The notes under the pieces are model-generated. The model was not told the origin of the DNA. It saw only the letters and a program-made list of their open reading frames with translations, and did not search any database. A stretch of 64,000 nt of DNA from the NCBI GenBank assembly GCA_023362775.1, contig JALMGJ010000019.1, positions 5,564,001 through 5,628,000 of the forward strand, in the 5' to 3' direction. The translations under genes were made by a program, and so were the position numbers. Below are positions 41,061 through 52,660 of this stretch, piece after piece (the stretch's first letter is position 1; every line of letters starts with the position of its first letter). The stretch is from Charina bottae. Lineage: Eukaryota; Chordata; Lepidosauria; Squamata; Charinaidae.

Positions 41061-42915
41061 GGTGTGGGAGCTTGAGCAACTCAGTGATGCCATGAGATAA
41101 ACCATGAAGGGACACCCAAGTAGGGAAGGTCATGACAGAGACGTCAGACTAAATATTTCGAATTCAGGGTAAGCCATTTAACATCACAGTGATCCAAATA
41201 TATACCCCAACCACAGATGCTGAAGAAGCAGAAGTAGATCAGTTCTATGAGGATCTGCAGAACCTACTGGATAATATGCAAAAAAGAGATGTTATTTTGA
41301 TTACAGGAGACTGGAATGCTAAGGTGGGTAGTCAAATGACACCTGGAATTAAAGGTAAGCATGGTCTGGGAACTGCCAACCTAGCAATTCGAAAGCATGC
41401 AAATGCAGGTAGATGAATAGGTACCACTTCGGTGGGTAGGTAACAGCATTCCGCATGCGTCATGCGGCCACATGACCGTGGAAGCGTCTTCGGACAATGC
41501 TGGCTCTTCAGCTAACAAACGGAGATGAGCACTGGACCGTAGAGTCGGGCACGATTGCACAAATGAGCGGGGGGAACCTTTACCTTTTTTTTTTATGGTC
41601 TGGGAGAACAAAATGAAGCTGTAACTATCGAACAATGGCACTTATTTCACATTCCAGTAAGGTAATGCTCAAGATCCTGCAAGGTAGACTCCAGCAATTC
41701 ATGGAGCGAGAATTGCCAGATGTACAAGCTGGGTTTAGAAAAGGCAGAGGAACTAGAGACCAAATTGCCAATATCTGCTGGATAATGGAGAAAGCCAGGG
41801 AGTTTCAGAAAAACATCTATTTCTGTTTTATTGACTATTCTAAAGCCTTTGACTGTGTGGATCATAACAAATTGTGGCAAGTTCTTGGTGGTATGGGTAT
41901 ACCAAGCCATCTTGTCTGCCTCATGAGGAATCTGTATAATGACCAAGTAGCAACGGTAAGAACAGACCACAGAACAATGGACTGGTTTAGATTGGGAAAG
42001 GAGTATGGCAGGGTTGTATACTCTCACCCTACCTATTCAACTTGTATGCAGAACACATCATGCGACTTGCTGGGCTTGATGAATACAAGGCTGGAGTTAA
42101 AATTGCTGGAAGAAACATTAACTATCTCAGATATGCAGATTGTACCACTTTGATGGCTGAAAGCGAGGAGGAGCTGAGGAGCCTTATGACGAAGGTGAAA
42201 GAAGAAAGTTCAAAAGCTGGGTTGCAGTTAAACCTCAAAAAAAAAACACACCAAGATTATGACAACCAGGTTGATTGACAACTTGCAAATAGAGGGATAA
42301 AATGTGGGGGCAGTGACAGACTTTATATTTCTAGGCGCAAAGATTACTGCAGATGCTGACTGCAGCCAGGAAATCAGAAGTCGTTTACTTCTTGGGGGGA
42401 GAGCAATGACAAATTTTGACAAAATAGTTAAGAGCAGAGACATCACACTGACAACAAAGGTCTGCATTGTTAAAGCAATGGTATTCCCCGTAGTAACCTA
42501 TGGCTGCGAGAGCTAGACCATAAGGAAGGCAGAGTGAAGGAAGATATATGCTTTTGAACTGTGGTGTTGGAGGAAAATTCTGAGAGTGCCTTGGACTGCA
42601 AGAAGATTAAACCAGTCCATACTCCAGGAAATAAAGCCAGACTGCTGACTTGAGGGAATGATATTAAAGGCAAAACTGAAGTATCTTGGCCACAAAATGA
42701 GAAGACAGGATACCCTGGAGAAGATGCTGATGCTAGGGAAAGTGGAAGGCAAAAGGAAGAGGGGCCAACCAAAGGCAAGATTGATGGATGATATTCTGGA
42801 GGTGACAGATTCGACCTTGGGGGAACTGGGGATGGCGACGGCCGACAGGAAGCTCTGGCATGGACTGGTCCATGAAGTCACAAAGAGTCGGAAGTGACTG
42901 AATGAATAAACAACA
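41061..42915 (+). pseudogene. BovB (RTE) LINE, internally deleted, split by a SINE
   Basis: The 41189-41416 frame starts in the AP-endonuclease domain (IQIYTPTTDAEEAEVDQFYEDL, ITGDWNAKVGSQ). After a SINE insertion, 41605 onward is already in the RT domain (ALISHSSKVMLKILQGRLQQ, AGFRKGRGTRDQIANICWIM, motif A FCFIDYSKAFDCVDH). The C-terminal half of the endonuclease and the linker are therefore deleted. Motif C is degenerate (YADC instead of YADD, 42130-42145) and the block before it is frameshifted. The C-terminal region continues in pieces (42304-42516; 42658-42897 with HEVTKSRK) to about 42915. Inactive. Confidence 0.9.
41372..41594 (+). mobile_element. Sauria-type SINE, 5'-truncated, inside BovB
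   Basis: Starts at 'actgccaacctagcaattcg' and ends in GGGGGAACCTTTACCTTTTTT. Flanked by the exact 11-bp duplication atggtctggga (41361-41371 and 41595-41605), which places the insertion within the BovB sequence. Confidence 0.93.
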
Positions 42916-43470
42916 AAACCACTCTGCACCACATGAGGCTCTATTAACAATCTATAAAAGATAGTTAAAAATAAAGATACCCTTCTTCCTAGGTGCCAGA
43001 TCAAATAAATATAGTATTTATATAATATAGTTTGTTTCCAATTCTGGAAAAAAAAATCCTGGTGATCTTCCATTGAAATATTCAGTCTTCTGGGATCAGA
43101 CAATGTCAGCCAGAATAATATAGTCTTCCAACAATTTATAAATATAGTCCCCTGTAAGTATTTTATTTCTTAATGAAATTTTGAAAGTTGGCAAGCAATG
43201 CCTTCTTCTGCTTATTACCTTTTCATTTACAGCCCTCCATGAGTTGGAAAGCAAATTTCAAAGCATGGGACTTCGTTCTATTTATAAATGTCCCTCAAAT
43301 GGTTTACATGCCTCAAAAATCAGGGATTTAAATTGTGCAAAGTCTCCAGGGATGGAGAAGACTCTCTTCCATCTTCAGAAGTTTGTCCTTTAGCACATGA
43401 AGAGCCATTAAAATTGAGAATACTGGCCAGTGTGACTATATTCTTCTGACAAAGGCAAAGTGTCAATTGG
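42916..43470. other. No recognisable feature
   Basis: No repeat family or gene signature identified. Confidence 0.4.
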
Positions 43471-43679
43471 GAACTCAACTCAAGTGGTAATGTATATACA
43501 TGAAAAAAAAAAAAGGGAACAACGCAAGATTTTAAATATATGGCAAAACAGAAATACTTTGCAGAAGTGGGATAGAAAGAATACTGACATGTTTGAATAT
43601 GTCTATGAAGGTTCTCAGTCATCCAGGTGGAATTGTCTGTAGCTTGAATCATGTCAACTGGATTTCTATTTTCTTAGTG

Positions 43680-43715
43680 GAAACGTTTCACTCCTTATCC
43701 AAGGAGCTTCTTCAG
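43680..43715 (-). ncRNA. Hammerhead-ribozyme-like core, family 1, PLE copy 2 left
   Basis: Minus strand CTGAAGA, A, GCTCCTT-GGAT-AAGGAGT, GAAACGTTTC. Identical to its partner at 46098-46133. Confidence 0.6.
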
Positions 43716-43816
43716 TCTGAGTAAAGTTAGTAAGGGAATCCTTAAATATGTTTCTAGGCTGGCTGTGTGACCTTGCACCTGGGGCTAGGTCATGGTTATT
43801 TTTGAGATGTTTGTTT

Positions 43817-44936
43817 CTAAATCCCTTTATCATCTAAAGGAGGATCGTTAAGATTACCCTGCTGCTGTTGAGCTTGCGAAATGGTCTTAATCTTCCTAGG
43901 CACAGAAGACAAAGCAGGAAGGAAGATAGGGGAAAGGTTATGCCTGAGGCCCCCACCTCTATTCAAGGAAGGATTTTCCAAGTTGGCATGAATGGATTCC
44001 TTGACCCCTCTCTCAAACCACCTATCTTCTCTGTCTAAAATGTGAACATTAATGTCCTCAAATGAGTGTCCTTTTTCCTTTAGATGAAGATAAACTGCTG
44101 ACTCTGGTCCTGTGGTGTTACTTCTCCTGTGTTGGGCCATCCTCCTGTACAAAGGTTGTTTGGTTTCTCCAATGTAGAGTTCAGAGCACTCCTCACTGCA
44201 CTGGATTGCATACACTACATTGCTTTCCTTGTGTTTTGGAGTTTGATCTTTGGGGTGTACAAGCCTCTGTCTCAGTGTGTTGGTGGGTTTGAAATATACA
44301 GGTATGTGGTGTTTGCCAAATATCCGTTTTATCTTTTCAGACACGCCAGCCATGTAAGGAATGACCAGGTTCTTCCGTTTACTCTGAGTCTCAGCCCTAT
44401 CTGTCGCTGTTTTAGGTCTGGTAGAGTTAGATTTAGTGAAGGCCCAATTTGGATATCCACAGGCCTGCAGAGCTGTTCTCAGATGCTGCTTTTCATTCTT
44501 TTTGGAATCCATGGAGGTGGGGATGGTTTCTGCTCTGTGTGACAATGTCCTGATGACTCCTAGTTTGTGCTGCAGTGGATGGTGGGAGTCAAACATCAGG
44601 TATTGATCTGTGTGTGTGGGTTTCCTGTAGATCCCTATTTCTAGCTTGCCACCGGTCCCAATGAGGACTTCACAGTCTAGGAATGCCAGTCTGTTGTCCT
44701 TGGTGTCTTCTCTGGTGAAGCTAATGTTGGCATCTATAGTGTTTATATGGTCCGTGAAGGCCTGTACTTCCTGGGCCTTGATTTTGACCCAGGTGTCATC
44801 CACATACCTAAACCAGTGGGTGGGCACCGTTCCCTGGAATGTGTTGAGTGCTTTCTTCTCCTTCTTTCTTCTCTTTCTTTCTTTCTTCTCCACTTCTTCC
44901 ATGTATTCTTCCTGTGTCACCCATTGTGGCGAATTT
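43817..44936 (-). CDS. PLE RT (C-terminal part) plus GIY-YIG endonuclease, left arm
   Basis: Open frame of 382 codons on the minus strand (43817-44965, the first part crossing the palindrome centre). It retains RT motif C (RYVDDT), the FLDCEV and YRKPTHTDQYL blocks and the linker. The full GIY-YIG nuclease has VVYAIQC, ELYIGETKQPLYRRM with its Tyr, Gly and Arg positions, and ESIHANLENPSLNRGGG near the C-terminus. Motifs A and B are absent, so the polymerase cannot work, but the nuclease domain is uninterrupted. Near the 5' end an in-frame run of Glu, Lys and Arg (ERKRRKKEK) comes from the purine insertion. The Met used as start is incidental. Confidence 0.88.
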
Positions 44937-45996
44937 ATACATGGAAGAAGTGGAGAAGAAAGCACTCAACACATTCCAGGGAACGGTGCCCACCCACTGG
45001 TTTAGGTATGTGGATGACACCTGGGTCAAAATCAAGGCCCAGGAAGTACAGGCCTTCACGGACCATATAAACACTATAGATGCCAACATTAGCTTCACCA
45101 GAGAAGACACCAAGGACAACAGACTGGCATTCCTAGACTGTGAAGTCCTCATTGGGACCGGTGGCAAGCTAGAAATAGGGATCTACAGGAAACCCACACA
45201 CACAGATCAATACCTGATGTTTGACTCCCACCATCCACTGCAGCACAAACTAGGAGTCATCAGGACATTGTCACACAGAGCAGAAACCATCCCCACCTCC
45301 ATGGATTCCAAAAAGAATGAAAAGCAGCATCTGAGAACAGCTCTGCAGGCCTGTGGATATCCAAATTGGGCCTTCACTAAATCTAACTCTACCAGACCTA
45401 AAACAGCGACAGATAGGGCTGAGACTCAGAGTAAACGGAAGAACCTGGTCATTCCTTACATGGCTGGCGTGTCTGAAAAGATAAAACGGATATTTGGCAA
45501 ACACCACATACCTGTATATTTCAAACCCACCAACACACTGAGACAGAGGCTTGTACACCCCAAAGATCAAACTCCAAAACACAAGGAAAGCAATGTAGTG
45601 TATGCAATCCAGTGCAGTGAGGAGTGCTCTGAACTCTACATTGGAGAAACCAAACAACCTTTGTACAGGAGGATGGCCCAACACAGGAGAAGTAACACCA
45701 CAGGACCAGAGTCAGCAGTTTATCTTCATCTAAAGGAAAAAGGACACTCATTTGAGGACATTAATGTTCACATTTTAGACAGAGAAGATAGGTGGTTTGA
45801 GAGAGGGGTCAAGGAATCCATTCATGCCAACTTGGAAAATCCTTCCTTGAATAGAGGTGGGGGCCTCAGGCATAACCTTTCCCCTATCTTCCTTCCTGCT
45901 TTGTCTTCTGTGCCTAGGAAGATTAAGACCATTTCGCAAGCTCAACAGCAGCAGGGTAATCTTAACGATCCTCCTTTAGATGATAAAGGGATTTAG
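44910..45996 (+). CDS. PLE RT (C-terminal part) plus GIY-YIG endonuclease, right arm
   Basis: Open frame 44848-45996 (382 codons), the mirror partner of 43817-44936. The true PLE part begins at PVSPIVANLYMEEVEKK, the end of motif B, so this arm keeps slightly more RT than the left. Motif C (YVDDT) and the complete GIY-YIG domain are open to the stop at 45994-45996. The first 20 codons read the antisense of the left arm and are not PLE protein. The sequence downstream of the palindrome centre agrees with the left arm residue for residue as far as I can compare by eye. Confidence 0.88.
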
Positions 45997-46097
45997 AAAC
46001 AAACATCTCAAAAATAACCATGACCTAGCCCCAGGTGCAAGGTCACACAGCCAGCCTAGAAACATATTTAAGGATTCCCTTACTAACTTTACTCAGA

Positions 46098-46133
46098 CTG
46101 AAGAAGCTCCTTGGATAAGGAGTGAAACGTTTC
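46098..46133 (+). ncRNA. Hammerhead-ribozyme-like core, family 1, PLE copy 2 right
   Basis: CTGAAGA, A, GCTCCTT-GGAT-AAGGAGT, GAAACGTTTC. The stem I partner has decayed to CTAAG. Confidence 0.6.
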
Positions 46134-46190
46134 CACTAAGAAAATAGAAATCCAGTTGACATGATTCAAGCTACAGATGACATGTTTGAA

Positions 46191-46965
46191 ATTTAGTGAT
46201 GAATGTATAAATGTAGTTCAAATTTATTTTGGAAATGTGGACAACATGAAGAGTCATTTTATTATGCCTGGTGGATTTGTAAAAAATCCAGAAATTTTTG
46301 GGTTCAAATACATATAATGATCTAAAGAATTTTAAAGATCAACATTCAACTGAAACTAGAACTTTTCTTGCTGGGATTAATGGATAGTAAATTAGAAAAG
46401 AGCCATGGAAGAATATTTTTATATATGCTTACTGCTGTGAGACTATTATATGCGCAAAAATGGAAAGACTCTGAATTACCCACATCGGAGGAATGGTTGG
46501 TGAACTAGCAGAGATGGCAAAATTAACTTGTTTGATCAGGGAAAGATCAAGAAATACATTTATTAGTGACTGGAAACCCCTCATGGACTTTGCTGAAAAA
46601 AGAGAAAGGTGAACTTGTGATTTGAAGATTAGAAAGGGTAGCTTATGGAAAGAAGGAAAATATGATGTAACCTTAGAGACAGAGGACAAAATATAAATAT
46701 ATCTACAACCTATGTGAAGAAGATCAAAAGCTACTTCTTTAAAATCTTCCTTTCCTTTCCTTTCCTTTCCTTTCCTTTCCTTTCCTTTCCTTTCCTTTCC
46801 TTTCCTTTCCTTTCCTTTCCTTTCCTTTCCTTTCCTTTCCTTTCCTTCTTTTCTATTTCTTTTTCTATATTTCTTTTTCACTTTCTTATTAGTTTTCTTT
46901 ATTGTTCTTTAATTCAAAATTTGTACTGTTTTTAATTCTGTTGAAAAACTTCTTCAATAAAAATT
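46191..46965 (+). pseudogene. L1 ORF2 C-terminus and 3' region, host of PLE copy 2
   Basis: Plus-strand translation gives FWKCGQHEESFYYAWWICK, LLYAQKWKDSELPTSEEW and other blocks of the L1 ORF2 end with stops, followed by a 3' region containing a large (CTTTC)n array and ending near 'aataaaaattattgaaaaag'. The sequence left of the PLE (about 43530-43584, 'aacagaaatactttgcagaagtgggatagaaag') may be the upstream part of this same L1, which would make the PLE an insertion into it. Confidence 0.7.
46747..46846. repeat. (CTTTC)n microsatellite within L1 3' region
   Basis: About 20 near-perfect pentamer units. Confidence 0.97.
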
Positions 46966-46984
46966 ATTGAAAAAGAAGAAATTT

Positions 46985-48540
46985 GATCAAATTTCCCTCA
47001 GATCAAATCTTTGCAGTGAAGAGATACTGAAAACTCTAAATTTCCTGCAGAAATTTTTGAAAGGCAGATCTGATAGCCATTCTTCAACTTCAGATTGAAA
47101 TGTACATTTCCATGTAGTTGTGCTTTAAAGCAGAACAATTGTATTGTTTGGAATTAATTACTTGGAATTTCAGCACAGTACACTTGGAAACAGGAGGACG
47201 AAAATACATTTAACAGATCAAAAAAAAAGAAAAGAAACTAACACCATTTCCCAGTTTCTATATAGTAAGTTTAATTGCAGTAATGTGTGTCGCCCTTCCT
47301 GTAACACAGAAGTTAAATTCAAAAACTGATTCCCCCAAAGATATCTCAAGCAGAATATTTTTCAGCTCCTTTAGAATGGATTTTCATCAGACCTGCTGCT
47401 AACTCTTTCAGTTGCTCTATAGGCTAATTTCCCTCCTTCCAGGGCCATCCAGTAGGAAACTAAAAAAATCTATCGGTGAAGCTGCAACATCTTTACTTGC
47501 ATCATTAGGGAACACAAACAGGCACATGAACAGTCTAACAAAGGTACAATGGCGACTTTAGAAAAATACTAAGCTAATGTTCTAAGTGGGGATGAGTGGG
47601 CAGTGCCCTCTAAAGCCCTCCACATGGCCCCTCTCCCTTGGCAAATATACTCAATATACTCTTCCATAGCAGCTCTTTTCTTGTTCTCATTTGAGTTCTG
47701 TCCTTCTCGGCTGGACCTCCAATAGGCTTCTCCACCCATTCCCTTCCCTAGTACAACTTGCCCCTTGTCAAATCCACTGGAAAACTCCTTGATGGTGAAA
47801 CTTGTAGATTTGTATGCTTCACATTGGCTGACTGCCAAGCAATGTACCCGGACTCGGTGTACAAAGCTTTGCATCTTTTTTCGTGCTCATAAGAAGTATT
47901 TCTGCCAGCAAAGGGGAGGTTCCCCACCATGCAGCTCCAAATGTCATTCCTTTCTTTCTTCTCTGCCTTCTCCCTTGCCATCCCCAAACTTGGGGTCTGT
48001 ATATGTTTCCAAGGAAACCCACCTGTTCCCTAAAACTGACTTTTCACCCTCTCTTCTATGTCCCTTCCCTTCTGAAGATACTGACTCTGTTTTATCAAAA
48101 AGCAACTTACTATCTCCCACAATCTCCACCTCTGTTTACTAACCATCTTCAAAGATCCTATTTCCTGCATCCTGCATCCTGCAATCTGTAATTAACAACT
48201 TTAACCTTCTCTGCCATACATCAACTCTGCTGCCACCATGGGGTTGCATGGATGCTTATAACTCTACAAAAAAAACCTGCATTTTGCCCTATCAATTCCA
48301 TCATTCTAACATCAGGGTTTATTAAGAATTTATCCCTTCATAGTACCAGAGGAACCAAGTTGTTTCATCTTTTTGGGTGTTAAGTCAGACTTTCTTTTGA
48401 TGTAATATATCTTTGTAGGCTTAAAAGTGGAAAGCTCTTTTCACATTCCACTGAAAAGCTCAAAGGGAAAATGGCAGAAGAGAACAACCAAAATTATTGG
48501 GGCTGGGGTGTCAAATGCCTTCCATATGATAAATATTTTG
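46985..48540. other. No recognisable feature
   Basis: Overlapping open frames on both strands at 47569-48191 have no motif that I recognise and no consistent coding signal. Confidence 0.4.
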
Positions 48541-48544
48541 ATTG

Positions 48545-49050
48545 CTTGGGACTTTTTAGCCTGGAAAATGACAACTGAGGGAAGATTTGAGCAAGGTACA
48601 TAAAATCATACATGGCATGAAGAAAGTACATAGAGAGTTTTCTCTTGTCTCTAAAAATACTTGGACCAGGGGCCATCCAATGAAGCTTATGGGAAGGAGA
48701 CAAAGAACACACCTCTTCACATAGCAAATAATTAACCTGAGGAATCCATTACTCAGGTCATGGCTACGGCTGCTAACTTGAATGCTTCTAAAAGACGATT
48801 GGTTGAATTTAGGGAAGACAGATTTATTAAGGGCTGTGAGTCCTGAAGACTTAATGATACATCCTGGTTGGGGCAGTGAGCCTTGATATATCCATTACAG
48901 GGAAAAAGTGGGAGAAAAGTTGGATGTCTCTGTTGCTTGCTTGCAGGAACCCCAGAAGTATCTGGTTGGCCATTGGGAGAAACAAAAAGCTGGAGTAAGA
49001 TCAACTTTGACACAGTGAGTTGGTTTGTTCTTATGTACACTGTATTATAA
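48545..49050 (+). mobile_element. CR1/L3-type LINE end of RT and 3' UTR
   Basis: 'tagcctggaaaatgacaactgagggaagatttgagcaaggtacataaaatcatacatggcatgaa' corresponds to the conserved end of CR1-clade ORF2 (a LEKRRLRGDLI..YK..-like block). The 3' UTR motif 'gaagtatctggttggccattgggagaaac' follows. Diverged. Confidence 0.65.
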
Positions 49051-49059
49051 ACTGATGAC

Positions 49060-49665
49060 AACAAAAATTATAAGAGTGTATGTGTATCTGTCTCACATTA
49101 TGTTAGGTGTTTAATTTCATTATCTCAAGTGAAATTGCATGCTTATGCTCTTTAATTCAATTAGAACAAGAGTCTTGACTGTCAGTCTATTTTCAGCTAA
49201 TTGGCAGATTCTGGTTCTATCACTATTGTATTTAACATATGCCTTACAAATGTATGGTTATCTACACACACATCTTTTGCATGTTCTTGAAAAACAAGAT
49301 AGGCAAATTTTAGGTGGTTATATAACAAAACTCAAAATGTCATTATTAATCTTGAAAACATCTCATGCTGATCAGCCTGATAACTGCAACATAAGTATCT
49401 AATCTAAAACTCTAATGCCTTTACTTAGATGTTGTGTTTTTTCTTATTATATTGGCAGCTATATATTATTTTTTCTTCCATATTTAAACTTCTAACAAGA
49501 TCTGGTTCTTTTTTTTTGTGACACCAAACTTATAAGACTCTTCAGATATAATTCTTTCACAATTCAGTGTGAAAACAACATTTGTCCTTATTATATTTAT
49601 TCTCTGCCCTTATTCCCTGGAGTTTAAGGCATTGTTCATTTTAATGTTGCAGTGACCCAGGAGAA
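49060..49665. other. No recognisable feature
   Basis: AT-rich sequence, nothing identified. Confidence 0.4.
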
Positions 49666-49669
49666 GTAG

Positions 49670-49745
49670 ATTTATTTATTTATTTATTTATGTTTCGACT
49701 TCTATCACCGCGCCATCTCCCACGAGGGGACTCTGGGCAGTTTGA
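49670..49745 (-). repeat. L2-like LINE 3' tail
   Basis: (TTTA)n, then 'cttctatcaccgcgccatctcccacgaggggactctgggcag'. Confidence 0.6.
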
Positions 49746-49749
49746 TGAA

Positions 49750-51190
49750 GAAACAATGGATATTCAGAAATCACTCAACAAACTTCATGGTTCAGCCAGA
49801 ATTTGGTTTTACCTTCTCATAAACACCAGATCAGTAACCTATACACCACAATCATTGGCATCCATATGAGAGGCGAGCAATGCCATACACACGATTACTG
49901 TATATCATTACATAAATAAATCAAATTATACAGTTATACAATTATACATGCCAAGATATCATGATGCCTTTATGGCCTCTACCAGATGCGTATGAACACA
50001 TATGTAAGAACACAAAGCATTTAATGACAGACTAAATGATTTTGTTATCCAGTTACCTAATCTAAAGTTAAAATTGCCCATCAGCTTTCAATTGTAGTAG
50101 ATATGTAGTAGATAGATATCAAGATATTTGCTCAAGAGTGAGTGGTATTTTAAGGGAAGGGAGGGAAGGGGGATATTTTTAATAACTGATATAAATTTTA
50201 TCTTTGTAAAATAAATCCTTTCCACTCATATTTAAGTCCAAAAAGGGCACCTTATTTAAGATTTTGAAAAGGAACACCATGCAGGCAAAAGAGAAGTGAG
50301 GCTTCTCCTGACCCAACATTTCCTTGTTAATAGGGCAATGAATGTTCCTTGTGATTGAGAATTCAAGTTCTGCAGGATCCCTGATTATGTAGAGTAATTA
50401 TCATTGCATTCAGCTTAATGGGGGTTACAGTTTTGCTTCAGCGTTTTCCTGTCAACAATGCAGGTAGGTCTGGGAAAGAGCAGGCATAGTGAGATATTTG
50501 TATGAATAGGACTAATATTAAGGCTGATTATCGGTCAAATAGTGCTATAGATGTATTTTTCATTTCATGCAGTGACTGGCATTATTTCCTTCCCTCAAAA
50601 AATCTCGGGACTATAGTGATATTATTGCCATATAATTTTTTCTGCAAGTGAAATTTGAAAGTTGCATTTCAACTTTCAAATTTCAAAGATGCATTCTGAT
50701 CCCTCAGAAAGAACATGGAAAAAGATGTGCTTTGGGCCTAGAAAACCTGAAAGTCATTTCCCTAAAGAATGGCCTATAATATCTATTCTGAGCTAATGTC
50801 TGCTCTACATTTTTAAAGATTGTTAGGGCTGTACTACCAAAAATAATATTGGGATATTCAAAGTAAAATATTGGGACATTCAAAGTAGGGCGTCCTTGAT
50901 AATCACAGAGGATGTAGAATCATTTATTGGAGGAGACATTTCTTCAGGAATGCTAATATTCTACACACTGTTCATTATTTCTATAGTGCCACTAATGAAT
51001 ATCACTTCACAGCCTAATGAAAATTGCCCAAACAATATATCCTTGTCTCCCAAAAGCTTTGAGAAATTAAACTATGGTGGCTGTAAAACAAGCCGTTTGG
51101 GGTTTGGGGCGAGGGTTAGGATCCAACGTTGCAAACACAATGATAAAAAGTAAGGACACCCTGAAGACAAACCCAGCTCCTTCTGGCTTC
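49750..51190. other. No recognisable feature
   Basis: AT-rich sequence with a short inverted repeat (tttgaaagttgcatttcaactttcaaa, about 50653-50680). No gene identified. Confidence 0.4.
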
Positions 51191-51194
51191 ATGG

Positions 51195-51345
51195 ACAATA
51201 CCATGAAATCTTCTAAGTAGCAATAGAGAAAGTATTACCACTGTTTTCTTCCAGAATATTTCTCAAGTCCCCATTGTGACCTACACCCTTGGTATTCCCT
51301 GGTAGTTTCCCACGCACACACCCTTCTTAGCTTTTGAGCCTGGAC
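51195..51345 (-). mobile_element. 5S-rRNA-derived SINE fragment, copy 3
   Basis: The minus strand reads AGCTAAGAAGGGTG, then GGGAATACCAAGGGTGTAGG, the order and spacing of the 5S rRNA 3' half (GCTAAGCAGGG ... GGGAATACCGGGTGCTGTAGG). A diverged SINE body follows. Confidence 0.5.
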
Positions 51346-51399
51346 AAATCATCCACATGCCACCATCCAAATATATATTTATTTGTCAAATGTTATTTA

Positions 51400-52080
51400 T
51401 TTGTCAAATTTCTCTGCTGCCCATCTCGTATACAACGACTATTCTGAAATCTTCCACCCCTAACCAAGTCAACTCTGTTTAAACTTTCCATGATGTGAAA
51501 ATTCAGAGAACCAGGGATAATATCAATTCACAGCATGGCAAGATTCCAGCATTGCATTTCTGCAACATAATATATGGGCCAAGAGCAACACAGCTCCATC
51601 TGACACCAGTAGCAAGCAGGAAATAGTAAGGTATAATTAGATTATGTGTATGCATATTTATACATAATATACTGTATAATTTATAAATAATTATAGCAAT
51701 TCATTTATTTATTTTAACAATAAAGCTACAATGATGCCAAAATATCTCAAAGATGATTAAAACAATACCAAAACAGGATCAAATAGGGCAGGGGAAGCAG
51801 TACAAGGCTGAGTGAGAAGCACATTCACATCTATAAACATAGCTCTCAGTAGAGCACACTGCACTGGAAAGGAAGCTATCACTGATTTGAAATCGGTAGT
51901 AATTTATTGAACAATTAATCATTAATTGTTATTTCTCATGAACTGTTGCTAATGAGGGGGGGGGGACCCATCTCAGAACATCTGGAGTAGCATATCATCT
52001 ACAGTCCTTGTAACTGGGCAATATCCAAATTCGTGCAAAAAATAAAATAAATTTCCAAGAGTCTTTCAATTCAGAGAATA
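51400..52080. other. No recognisable feature
   Basis: AT-rich, with a small L2-like tail trace (ctgctgcccatctcg) at about 51413. A 20-bp unit 'cctgtagtgccaatcaatca' is tandemly repeated at about 52109-52147. Confidence 0.4.
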
Positions 52081-52145
52081 TAAGAAGGTGAATTTTTCCT
52101 CTCCACCCTGTAGTGCCAATCAATCACCTGTAGTGCCAATCAATC

Positions 52146-52660
52146 ACCCCCCACTTCACACAATTTAACTTGGCTGCTAGGATCAGACTCAGATGAAGTC
52201 TTTCAGACACACCACACAACATGGCTAGATAAGCATCTTTACTGAAGCCACATTAAATTGATTTTAATCTGTTGGTGTCTGGGTGGAGTTTCATCATATA
52301 CCCACAGCAGTTTAAACCTGTCAGTTCTTCCCCTGTTCCAATACAAGTAGTCCTCGACTTACGACCATTTGTTTAGAGACTGTTCAAAGTTATGATGGTG
52401 CTGGAAAAAGTGACTTGCGACCAGTCCTCACACTTACGACCGTTGTAGCCTCCCTGCAGTCACGTGATCAAAATTCAGGCACTTGGCAGCCAGCATGTAT
52501 TTATGATGGCTGCAATGTCCCAGGGTTATGTGATGGCCATTTGCGACCTTTCCAGCTGGCTTCTGACAAGCAAAGTCAATGGGGGAAGCCCGATTTGCTT
52601 ACCGATCACGGTGATTTACTTAATGATCATGGTAATTCACTTAATGATCACGGTGATTCA
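52146..52660 (-). repeat. Left arm of a 515-bp inverted duplication
   Basis: Near-identical inverted copy of 54823-55337. It contains part of a candidate LTR and a Tigger-like MITE (from TA at 52342-52343) cut off at 52660. Since the right arm carries the complete MITE, this arm is the derived, truncated copy. Confidence 0.9.

Larger units (their letters stand above)
43598..46177. mobile_element. Penelope-like element, copy 2: head-to-head palindrome
   Basis: The left arm 43598-44906 (minus) and right arm 44937-46177 (plus) are inverted copies of the same 5'-truncated PLE, joined at their truncated 5' ends through a 30-base spacer. The spacer belongs to the RT sequence of the right copy (cctgtgtcacccattgtggc). 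The whole pair is flanked by one 13-bp direct repeat, tgacatgtttgaa (43585-43597 and 46178-46190), so it entered as a unit. The arms are practically identical over 1.2 kb. The left one also carries a 26-bp purine-rich insertion near 44870 and about 35 more bases at its outer (3') end. Confidence 0.95.

Noticed and set aside
46429..46881. 150-codon minus-strand Lys/Glu/Gly-rich frame
   Set aside because: Translation of the (CTTTC)n array and antisense L1.
47569..48191. Cluster of open frames on both strands up to 125 codons
   Set aside because: No recognisable domain, both strands equally open, no splice-site pattern I could defend as an exon.
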